This document shows positions 1 through 8,991 of a DNA stretch of 64,000 bases, one piece after another. The stretch's first letter is position 1. Every line of letters starts with the position of its first letter. The notes below the pieces were generated by a model. That model saw nothing but the letters and a program-made list of their open reading frames with translations. It did not search any database and was not told the DNA's origin. Origin of the DNA: Molossus alvarezi (lineage: Eukaryota; Chordata; Mammalia; Chiroptera; Molossidae); the NCBI GenBank assembly GCA_037176705.1, contig JBAWUJ010000089.1, positions 1 through 64,000 of the forward strand, in the 5' to 3' direction. The position numbers and the translations under genes are program-made.

Positions 1-493
1 AATTGGGGTCTTTGTTTTTCTATTGTTGAGATTTATAAGCACCCCATATTTTAGAAATTATCCCTTCTCTAATTCACCATCATCAGTTTTGGTTTTTCAG
101 ATTATACTATCCCTTTCCATTTTGATGGTTGTTTCTTTAGCTCTGCTGAAGCTTTTCAGTTTGAATTAGTGTCACGTGTTTCTTTAATTATTTATCTATT
201 TATTCATTTTAGTGTGTATGTGTCTGTTACTTTAGGTTTTATATCAGTGAAAATTCTGCTGGATATGTCTGCTGGAAATTTGTGGCCTGCACTTTCTTCT
301 AGATTTTGTATGGATTCACGAGGTACATTTTAGTATTTTATCCATTTCGAGTTTATTCTCATGTATCGTGTAATGTTGTGGTCTGGCTTCATTTTTTTTT
401 TTTTTTGGGGTTTTTATTTGCAAGTAGCTGTCCAATTTTTTCAACACCATTTATTGAAGAGACTGTCTTTACTCTACTGTTTGTTGTTGCCAA
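1..493 (-). mobile_element. L1 fragment, ORF2 C-terminal part (group A)
   Basis: This is the tail of an L1 ORF2 read antisense, and it begins before the window. Landmarks shared with other copies here are the AAGCTTTTCAGTTTG stretch near 150 and the GTGTGTATGTGTCTGTTAC stretch near 215, which is typical of the group A L1s at 42.4 and 47.7 kb. No reading frame survives. At about 491-494 the sequence jumps straight from ORF2 to the ORF2/ORF1 boundary, so reverse transcriptase and endonuclease are missing. Confidence 0.85.
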
Positions 494-1052
494 CAGCACT
501 CCTTTTAACATTTCTTAGAGAGCTGATTGTTGCTAACATATTCTATTAGCCTTTTTGTCTGGGAAGCTCTTTCTTTATTTCACCTTCCATTTTCAATGAC
601 AGTCTTCGTGGATAGAATAGTCTTAGATACAGATCATTGTTTTCCCTTACCTTGATCCCTTCATGACTTTCTCCTCTGTCCAGTAGTGTTTTTGTTGAGC
701 ATTCAGCTGATAAGGTTATGTGATTTTCTTTGTGTGTTATCTGTTCCTTATTTCTTGCCATGTTTTGAATTCTATTTCTCTCTTTAATTTTTGCCCTTTA
801 ATTATTATGTTTCTTAATGTGGGCCTCTTTTGATTCTTCAGAGTTGAAGCTCTTTTTGCTTCTAGATGGTATATGCCATTTTCTTTCACCAAGTTTTGAG
901 TGTTTTCTCACACTATTTCTTCAAATATTTTCTCTGTCCCTTGCTCATTTTATCCTTTTCCTGAAAATTCTATGATGTGTGTGTTACTGTGTTTCATGGT
1001 GTCCCACAGTTCTCTTAGGCTGTCATTCTGTTTTTTAATTGTTTGTTTTAAT
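494..1052 (-). pseudogene. L1 ORF1 C-terminal part (group A), broken
   Basis: This segment matches the ORF1 nucleic-acid-binding half of the group A L1s. The minus-strand frame 761-546 reads as the ORF1p C-terminal domain, with LSAECSTKTLLDRGESHE and ending ELPRQKG. ORF1p is the RNA-binding chaperone of the L1 particle. The segment joins the ORF2 tail on its left through an internal deletion. On its right it stops abruptly at about 1,052, inside the coiled-coil region, where a different L1 begins. The same break is found at 29,525, so the junction is older than the large duplication. Confidence 0.8.
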
Positions 1053-4000
1053 ATGCATCTCTCTGATGGTTAGTGATGTTGAGCATTTCTTCATATGTCT
1101 GTTAGCCATTTGTATGTCCTGTTTGGAGAGGTGTCTATTTAGTTCCTCTGCCCAGGTTTTAATTGGGTTCTTTGTCTTCCTTGTTGAGTTCCATGAGCGC
1201 TCTATATATACTGGAAATTAACCACTTATTTAATATATTATTGTCAGTTATGCTCTCCTATACAGTGGGTAGCCTTTTTGTTTTCATGAGTGTATCTTTT
1301 GCTCTGCAGAAGCTTTTGAGTGTGATGTAGTCCCATGTGTTCATTCTCTCCTTTGTTTCTATTGCCTTAACTGATGTATCAGTGAAAATTTTACTCTGTG
1401 TGATGTCTGAAATTTATTGCCCACAGTTTCTTTATAAGATTTTTATGAATTCATGAGTCACATTTAAGTCTTTTATCCATTTTGAGTTTATTCTTGTGTA
1501 GGGTGTAAGTTGATGGTCTAGTTTTACTTTTCTGCATGTAGCTTTCCAATTTTCTTAACACCATTTATTAAAGAGGCTGTCCTTACTCCACTGTATGCTC
1601 TTGCCAACTTTGTCAAATATTTATTGAGCATATTGCCTTGGGACTATTTCTGGGTTCTCTGTTCTTTTCCACTCGTCTATATGCCTGTTCTTGTGCCAGT
1701 ACCAGGCTGTTTTGATTACAGTGACTTTGTAGTATAAACTAAAATCTGGTAATGTGATCCCTCCAACTTTGTTCTTCTTTTTCAAGATTTCTGGGGCTAT
1801 TCATGGTTTGTTTGTTTGTTTGTTTTTAATTTTATATGAACTTTTGAAGTACTTGTTCTAATTCTGTGAAGTATGCCATTGGTATTTTGATGGGGATTGA
1901 ATTGAATCTATAGATTGCTTTGGGTAATATGGACATTTTAATGATGCTAATTCTTTCAATCTAAGAACAGGGTATGTGCTTTCAATTTTTTATATCTTCC
2001 TCTCCTTCTTTTTTATAATGAGCTGTAGTTTTCTGCGAATAGGTCCTTTATATCTTTGGTTTAGTTTATTCTTAGGTATGTTAATTTTTTTTGCCGCAAT
2101 GGTAAATGGGATTGTCTTCTTAGTTTCTCTTGGTGTGAATTCATCATTGGTGTATAAGAATGCCATCAATTTTTTGACATTAATTTTGTATCCTCCTTGG
2201 TTTCCTAATTTATTTATTAAGTCTAGCAAATTATTGATGGAGTCTTTGGGGTTTTCTACATATAGAATCTTATCATCTGCCAATTATGACAGTTTTACTT
2301 CCTCCTTTCCAATTAGGATCCCTTTTATTTTTTCTTCCTGTCTGATTGCTGTGGGTAAGATTTCCCATCCTATGTTAAATGGGAGTGGTGGGAGTGGGCA
2401 TCCTCGCCTTGTTCTTGTTTGTAATGAAAATGCTTTTAGTTACTGCCCATTGAGTATGATGTTGGCTGTTGGTCTTTCATATGTGGCCTTTATTATGTCT
2501 AGATATGATCCACCTATTATTGCTGAGCATTGTTATCAGAAATGGATTCTGGATTTTGTCAAAGGCTTTTTCGGCATCTATTGATATGATCTTGTGGTTT
2601 TTATTCTTCATTTTTTTTATGTGGTGTATCACGTTTATTGCTTTGCGAATATTGTACCAGCCTTGCATCCCTGGGATGAATCCCACTTGGTCATGGTGCA
2701 TAATTTTTTTGGTGTATTGCTGGATCCGATTTGCTAGTATTTTGTTCAGGATTTTGGCATCTATGTTCATCAGTGGCCTGTAGTTTTCTTTCTTTGTTGT
2801 GTCTTTTTCTGGTTTTGGAATTAGAATTATGCTGGCTTCATAAAACGAGTTTGGAAGTCTTCCTTCTTCTTGAATTTTTTGAAATAATTTGAGGAGAATG
2901 GGTGTTAGTTCTTCTTTGAATGTTCGGTAAAACGGCCCCATGAAGCCATCCGGGCCTGGGATGTTGTTTGCTGGTAAGAGTCTTGATTATATCTTCAATT
3001 TCTTCTGTTGTAATTGGTCTGTTCAAGTTTTCTATTTCTTCCTGGTCCAGTTTCGGGAGACTTATGTGTTTCTAGAAATTTGTCCATTTCACTTAGATTG
3101 TCTAATTTTTGCCATATCATTCTTCATCATAGTTGTTAACGATCTTTTGTATTTCTGTGGTGTCAGTTGTTACTTCTCCTCTTTCATTTCTGATTTTATG
3201 TATTTGGGTTCTCTCTTTGTTTCTTGGTGAGTCTAGGTAAGGGTCCATCAATCTTGTTTATCTTTTCGAAAAACCTACTCTTCGTTTCACTGATCCTTTA
3301 AATTGTTTTTTTTGTTGGACTCTATGTTGTTTATTTCTGCTCTGATATTTACTATTTTCTACCTTTTACTTGCTCTGGAATTTTCTTTTTGTTTGTTCTC
3401 TAGTTCTTTAAGTTGTGAGATTAGATAGTCTATTAGAGATTTTTCTTGTTTTTAGATGTTGGCCCATAGGGCTATAAACTTACCTCTCAGAACTGCTTTT
3501 GTTGTATCTTCCTTGATCTCCTCAGTAACCCATTCATTGTTTAAAAACATGCTATTTAGCTTCCATGTGTTCAAATGTCTTTGCATGTTCTTGTTGCTAT
3601 TGATGTATAGTTTCATGCCTTTGTGATATGAGAAGACGCTTGATATAATTTCAGTCTTCTTGAACTTGTAGAGACTTAGTATGTGTCCTATCATGTGGTG
3701 TATCTTTGAGAATCTTCCATGTGCACTTGAGAAGAATGTGAATTCTGTAAGATTGGGGTGTAATTCTCTGTAGATATCTATTAAATCCATTTGGTCTAGT
3801 GCTTCATTTGGAGTCTCTGTTTCCTTTCTAATTTTTCGTCTAGGGGGTCTATCCAGTGATGTCAGTGGGGTGTTGAAGACCCCTGCTATGATTGTATTGC
3901 TATCGATATCTCCTTTGAAGTCCTCCAGAAGATTTTTAATATATTTTGGTGCTACTACGTTGGGTGTATATATGTTTATCAAGGTTATATCTTCCTGTTG

Positions 4001-4311
4001 GATAGATTATTTTAATATTATGCAGTGGCCTTCTTTGTCTCTAATTATAGTTTTAATTTTGAAATCTATTTTATCATATATGAGTATTGCTACCCCAGGT
4101 TATTTTTTTCCTTTCCGTTTGCTTGGAAGATTTTTTTCCATCCCTTCACTTTCAGCCTATGTGAGTCTTTTGTTGTGGGGTCGGTCTCTCGTAAACAACA
4201 TATATATGAGTCATACTTTCTTATCCAATCAGCTACTTTGTGTCTTTTTATGGGAGCATTCAATCCATTTTTATTTATGGTGGTTATTGATATGTACTTA
4301 TTTATTGCCAT
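1053..4311 (-). pseudogene. L1 ORF2 (endonuclease-reverse transcriptase), broken
   Basis: ORF2p nicks target DNA with an APE-like endonuclease and copies L1 RNA into it. The start ATG is at 4,309-4,311, followed by MAINKYISITTINKNGLNAP, the usual L1 endonuclease beginning. Readable pieces are the endonuclease at 4,311-4,090 and 3,982-3,452, and the reverse transcriptase at 2,941-2,477 ([11 protein letters not shown]) and 2,283-1,990 (ADDKILY, both catalytic aspartates kept). The endonuclease GDFN motif reads GVFN, so an active-site aspartate is lost. Many frameshifts and stops separate the pieces, and the C-terminal end is missing. Not functional. Confidence 0.87.
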
Positions 4312-4399
4312 TTTTGTTTAATGTGGTTCTATTTTTCTTCCTATTTCTCCTGCTAGTTACAGCAGTCCTTTTAACATTTCTTGCAGTTCTGGTTTGGTG

Positions 4400-5263
4400 C
4401 TAATGTATTCCTTTTGCCTTTTTTTTGTCTGAGAAGCTCTTTATTTGACCTTCTATTTTGAATGATAGCCTTGCTGGGTAGAGTAGTCTTGGATTCAGAT
4501 TCTTGTTTTTCATGACCTTGATTACCTCATGCCATTCCCTTCTGGCCTGTAATGTTTCTGTTGAGAAATCCGCTGAGAGCCTTATGGGGGTTCCTTTGAA
4601 GGTAACCTGTTGGTTCTCTCTTGCTGCCTTTAGGATTCTCTCTGTCTTTAATTTTTGGCCCTTTGATTACTATGTGTCTTGGTGTGGGCCTGTTTGGTTT
4701 CTTCTTACTTGGGGCTCTCTGTGCTTCTTGAACTTGAATGCCTTCTTTCTTCGCCCAATTAGGGAAGTTTTCTGTTACCATTTCTTCAAATATATTCTCT
4801 AATCCTTGCTCATTTTCTTCTTCTTAGGGGACTCCAATGATGCAAATATTATTATGTTTTCTCTTGTCGCACAGTTCTCTTAAGGTGTTTTCCTGTTTTT
4901 TAATTATTTATTCCTTTGGTTTTCTGATTAGTTGATTTTTTCTACCCTATCTTCTAATTCTCTGATTTGTTCCTCAGCTTTCTCTACTCTGCTATTTAGA
5001 CTTTCCAATGTGTTTTTTTTTTTTATTTCTCATATGTCATTCTTCATTTCTACTTGGTCGTTTTTAATTTGCAACTGGTTGATGTTCAACATTTCTATGT
5101 CTTTACTCATGGTACTCATGTCCTTACACATGGTGTTGGGCGTCCTCAAGATCATGGCTTTGAGTTCTAGTGCTGTTAACTTGCTTAACTGCACCTCATT
5201 TATTTCATCTTCAGTAGAGGTCTCTTGTTCTTTCATTTGGCTTTTGTTTCTGTGTTTCACCAT
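4400..5263 (-). pseudogene. L1 ORF1, broken
   Basis: The frame begins at the ATG at 5,261-5,263 (MVKHRNKSQMKEQETS) and the family stop is at 4,400-4,402, giving about 288 codons. The N-terminal coiled coil is readable at 5,263-5,030. The C-terminal RNA-binding part is readable at 4,781-4,527, with RPTPRHIVIKGPKIKDRE. Frame breaks lie between them and at the end. ORF1p trimers coat L1 RNA in the cytoplasm. Only about 90 bases separate this stop from the ORF2 start at 4,311, the normal bicistronic L1 spacing. Confidence 0.85.
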
Positions 5264-6405
5264 TTTGGCTATTACAGTGGGCTTTGGAGTTGGCTAAATT
5301 TTCACTGTGGGAGTTGGTATTCTGCTGTTTGTGTCTCCATCTCCTGATTTTTGGATGAGGCAGGGAAGACCCACTTTAAACACCACTGTCAAGTCTTAAC
5401 GTTCCTGGTTAGAGTTGCTAGCCCAGGGAATGGTAGTTATCTCTATTTTTTTTTTCTGGAGACTATTTGTAGTGGTCACCTGAAGAACCTTGGCTTCTGA
5501 GTTGAATGAAATACTCCCTTAAGTGCTCTTTGTAAGAAGATTTCATGAGGGTGGGGCAGATGCTGGTTGGTTATGGGCCTCAATTAGCACTTCAATGGCT
5601 ACCTGGTGGGTTTGAATCTTTGAGGGAGGGGCCGCAGTCTCTCCTCAGGGCCCTGGGAAGGAGTAAGAAGACCAGAGTCCTGTGTGGCTGCACTCAGCAA
5701 ATGCTCTGAGCACCCTCCAAATCCCGAGTGTCCCCACACAGTTCCAGTCCTGTCTGCCCTCACTCTGCCAGATCCCAAGGTGAGTGGCTGCTGACAAGTT
5801 AGCCTCTGTCCGGGCTTTGCATCTTGGAGCCACCTGGGACTTTAACTTGAGGACTCTGCTCCCAGCTAAGGGTGGGTGAGGCTGCAACAGCTCCCAGCCA
5901 AGGGTGTAGCAACAAGCAGAGGTCACAGCACCCAGCCGAAGCCGCAGGTCCCAGCCCAGGCAGCTGCATTTTCCAGCCTAGGCCACAGGTCCCAGCCAAA
6001 GGTGCAGCTTCCAGCCACGGCCCCTGGTCCCAACTGAGTCCACAAGTTTCAACCTAGACCGCTTCAAGTCCTGGCTGAGGCCTCACCAGGTCCCAGCCAG
6101 GGCGGCAGGTCCCAGCCGGTGCTGCAGGACCCAGCCAAGGCTGCAGCAGGTCCCAACCGGGGCCACAGTTCCAAGCCGAGGCTCCTGCAGGTCCCAACCC
6201 AGGCCACTGTGGACCATGGGCTCCCGAGCCCCTCTGGCGTCCTCACAAGCCTACAAGGGTTGAGTCAGTGTCCCTGGTTATGTGGTCCTCCAACCTGCCT
6301 TTCGGTTGCCCCTTCCCGACAATTTGCCTTTACTTTCGTTGGAATTCCAGTTTGGACCTGGGAGAGGGTCTGTGTAGCTTCCATTCACTCCGCTGCCATT
6401 TTTTT
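5264..6405 (-). promoter_or_regulatory. L1 5' UTR / internal promoter region
   Basis: This is the region upstream of ORF1, GC-rich compared with the AT-rich body. It contains the repeat block at 5,876-6,215. On the opposite strand it holds a good splice-donor match at 5,777-5,785 (AAG|GTGAGT). The 5' end has the short motif GGCGG/GGCAG...GAGTGAATGGAAGCTAC that is shared by all group B copies. Promoter activity is inferred from the L1 family, not seen. Confidence 0.75.
5876..6215. repeat. GC-rich degenerate tandem repeat in L1 5' UTR
   Basis: About fifteen imperfect units of roughly 18-24 bases occur here, with core GCAGGTCCCAGCC(N)AGGC as seen on the plus strand. Unit length and spacing vary. 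A related block sits at 34,428-34,765 in the paired L1, with different unit number and order. The near-full-length group B copies at 14.4 and 52.8 kb have almost none of it, so the block expanded in one L1 lineage. Confidence 0.85.
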
Positions 6406-7361
6406 CTCTCTGAAGTATTATCATTTTATCTTATCTCTCCAACTCTAAGTCTGTATTTTATCTTTATTATAGAAAGTACTGTGGATGTCACCCGTTTTTG
6501 CCCCTTTGACTCCCTTCTTTCCTCTCCCACCCTACTCCTGCTTTCCCCAAACTATTGTCTGTCTCCATTGGTTGGACACATGGGCATATAGTTCTTTGGT
6601 GTAACCACAACATTTTTTATCCACTCATTTATTGATGGACACTTGGGCTATTTCCAGATCTTAGCTATTGTAAATAGTGCTGCAGTGAACACATGGGCAC
6701 ATATATCTTTTCTGTTTGGTGTTTCAGGCTCCTCAGGATACATTCCTAGAAGTGGGACATCTGGGTCAGATGGAATTCCATTTTGAATATTTTGAGGCAA
6801 TTCCATACTCCTTTCCAAAGTGGCTGCAGCAGTCTGAATCCCCACCAGCAGTGTACTTTTCTCTACATCCTCACCAGCACTTGTTTGAAATTTTGTTGAT
6901 GGCAGGCATTCTGTCACATATGAGGTAAAGTTTCATAGTTATTTTAATTTGCATCTCTGTGATGACTAGTGATATTGAGCAATATTTTTTTGTATATCTC
7001 TTGGCCATTTGTATGTCCTGTTTGGAGAATTGTCTATTTATATCCTCTGCCCATTTTTAACTGGATTGTTTGTCTTTGTTTTTTCGGGTTTTATCAGTGC
7101 TCTATATATCTTCATATTAACCCCTTATCTGATATATTCTTGGCAAATACGTTCTTCTTGAGTGTGGGTTCTCTTTTCTTTTTGATGCTGATTTTCTTTG
7201 CTATTCAGAAGCTGTTTAGTGTGTTGTAGTGCCATGTATTATTTTTTATTTATTATTATGTTTCCTTTGTTTTTCTTGCTCTAAAGAAAATGTTAGTAAA
7301 AATTCTTCTTATTCATAATCTTAGTATATGCTTTCACTTATTTGTATTCGGTTTCTTTTTT

Positions 7362-7610
7362 TTTTTTTTTTATCCTCACCCGAGGATATTTTTCCATTTT
7401 TTGTACAGATAGAGTGGGAAGGAGAGAGAGGAAGGGAGAGCCAGACAGAAACATCGACATGAAGGGACACATCGAGTGGCTGCCACCCGCACGACCAACC
7501 AGGGCCGGGGACAAACTGCAACCGAAGTACGTGCCCTTAGCGGGAACCGAACCCGGGTCTCTCCAGACCGCAGGCCGACGCTCTAACCGCTGAGCCAAAC
7601 TGGCCAGGGC
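7362..7610 (-). mobile_element. Ves SINE (recent, unit 1 only)
   Basis: This is a tRNA-derived bat SINE. Read on the minus strand it starts at 7,610 with GCCCTGGCCAGTTTGGCTCA, then an A-box-like GGCTCAGCGGTTAGAGC and a B-box-like GGGTTCGGTTCCC, and ends in an A-run (plus-strand T-run from 7,352). Target-site duplications are TTCGGTTTCTTTTTT (7,347-7,361) and TTCAGTTTCTTTTTT (7,611-7,625). The paired position near 35,890 has no SINE, so this copy inserted after the large duplication. Confidence 0.93.
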
Positions 7611-7710
7611 TTCAGTTTCTTTTTTAAGTGTCTTATAGTTTCTGAGTACAGGTCTTCTACATCCTTGTTTTTGTTTGTTTGTTTGTTTGTTTAGTTACTT
7701 TATTTTATTT

Positions 7711-7973
7711 TTTATCCTCACCCGAGGATATATATATATATTTTTATTTTTGTTCAGGTAGAGTGAGAGGGAGAGAGAGGAACAGAGAGAAAGAGGAACA
7801 GAGAGAAAGAGAAACATCGACGTGAAAGGAACACATCGAGTGGCTGCCAGCAGCATGACCAACCAGGGCCAGGGACAAACTGCAACCGAGGTATGTGCCC
7901 TTAGCAGGAACTAAATCTGGTCTCTAGGGGCTGCAGGTCAATGCTCTAACCGCTAAGCCAAATGGGCCAGGGC
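7711..7973 (-). mobile_element. Ves SINE (shared by both units)
   Basis: A second, more diverged Ves copy, with its head at 7,973. It carries an internal duplication of the GAGAGAAAGAGGAACA stretch near 7,770-7,800 that the paired copy at 35,985-36,230 lacks. Target-site copies are weak (TAGTTACTTTATTTTA on the left, TAGGTATTTTATTTTG on the right). Because it occurs at the same place in unit 2, it predates the duplication. Confidence 0.9.
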
Positions 7974-8991
7974 TAGGTATTTTATTTTGTTAATGTAATT
8001 GTGAAATGAGACTGTTTCCTTAGCTTCTCTTTTGATAGTTTGTGAGTGGTGTTTAACAGTATAACTGGTTACTGGGTACTTATTTTGTATCCTGCTACTG
8101 CACTAAATTTCTTTATCAGTTCTAGTAAATATTTGATGGAATCCTTTGGGCTCTCTATATACAGTATTATGTTATCTGCAAATAATGACAGTTTTGCTTC
8201 TTTCTAATGTGAATGCTTGTTATTTATTCTTTTTGCTAATTGATGTGGCTACAAGATTTAGTGCTATGTTGAACAGTAGTGGTAAAAGTGGTCATCTCTG
8301 TCTTGTTCCTGATCTTCAGGTAAACACTTTCAGTTTTTTTCCATTGAGTATAGTGTTGGCTACAGGTATGTCATGCATGCCTTTACTATCTTGAGGTGCG
8401 TCCCCTCTATTTCCACTTTTCTGAGAGTTTATTTCCTAAATGGGTGCTAGATGTTGTCAAATAGTTTTCTGCATTTTTTAAGATCGTGTAATTTTTATTC
8501 TTTATTTTACTTATATTCATTATCAAGTTTATTGATTTTCAAATATTTTATCAACCTTGCATCCTCAGAATAAATCTCAGTCAATCTCAAGGTATAAGTG
8601 ATTTCATGTATTGCTGAATCTAGTTGCTGATATTTTGTTGAGGATTTTGTATCCATATTCATCAGGGACATTGGCACATACTTTTCTTTCTTTTTTTCTT
8701 TTGGTATCTTTCCTTTTTCATATTATTTTATTTATTTATTTTTTATTTGTTTGTGTTACAGATGTTTCTCATTTTTTTCCCCAGTGACACCCTCCTCCCC
8801 TTCCTCTAGCCACATCCCCAGCTTTGTTGGCTATGTTCATTGATCATGCATACATGCATATATGTTCTGTGGTTTATCTCTTCCCCCCCAAACCCCCCTC
8901 CTCAGATGCTTGTCCATCTGTACCCCACTTCTATGTTTCTGTGTTAATTTTGTTCAGCAGTTTGTTTAGTTCATTATATTCCACAAATAAG

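Larger units (their letters stand above)
1053..6405 (-). mobile_element. L1 element, group B, 5'-complete, 3'-truncated
   Basis: On the plus strand the order is ORF2 C-terminal domain, reverse transcriptase, endonuclease, ORF1 and 5' UTR, so the element lies on the minus strand with its 5' end at about 6,405 (start reads as the complement of CATTCACTCCGCTGCCA). The 3' UTR and the last part of ORF2 are absent. It is paired with 29,526-34,968: both begin at the same odd junction and both carry a long GC-rich repeat in the 5' UTR. Confidence 0.88.
6406..8700 (-). mobile_element. Old L1 fragment (3' UTR to reverse transcriptase)
   Basis: This is a more diverged L1 than its neighbours. It starts with a 3' UTR (TTGGTTGGACACATGGGC near 6,570), followed by the ORF2 C-terminal end (6,917-6,648, with PLLGMYPEEPETPNRKDI) and part of the reverse transcriptase up to about 8,660. 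The part matching 8,150-8,400 keeps the catalytic-loop region but no open frame. Two Ves SINEs interrupt it. A younger L1 3' end breaks it at about 8,700. Its pair is 34,969-36,960. Confidence 0.8.

Noticed and set aside
7570..7610. tRNA gene at the SINE heads
   Set aside because: A and B boxes are present, but the rest does not fold as a mature tRNA and the sequence continues into a SINE body with an A-tail. It is the tRNA-derived head of Ves.
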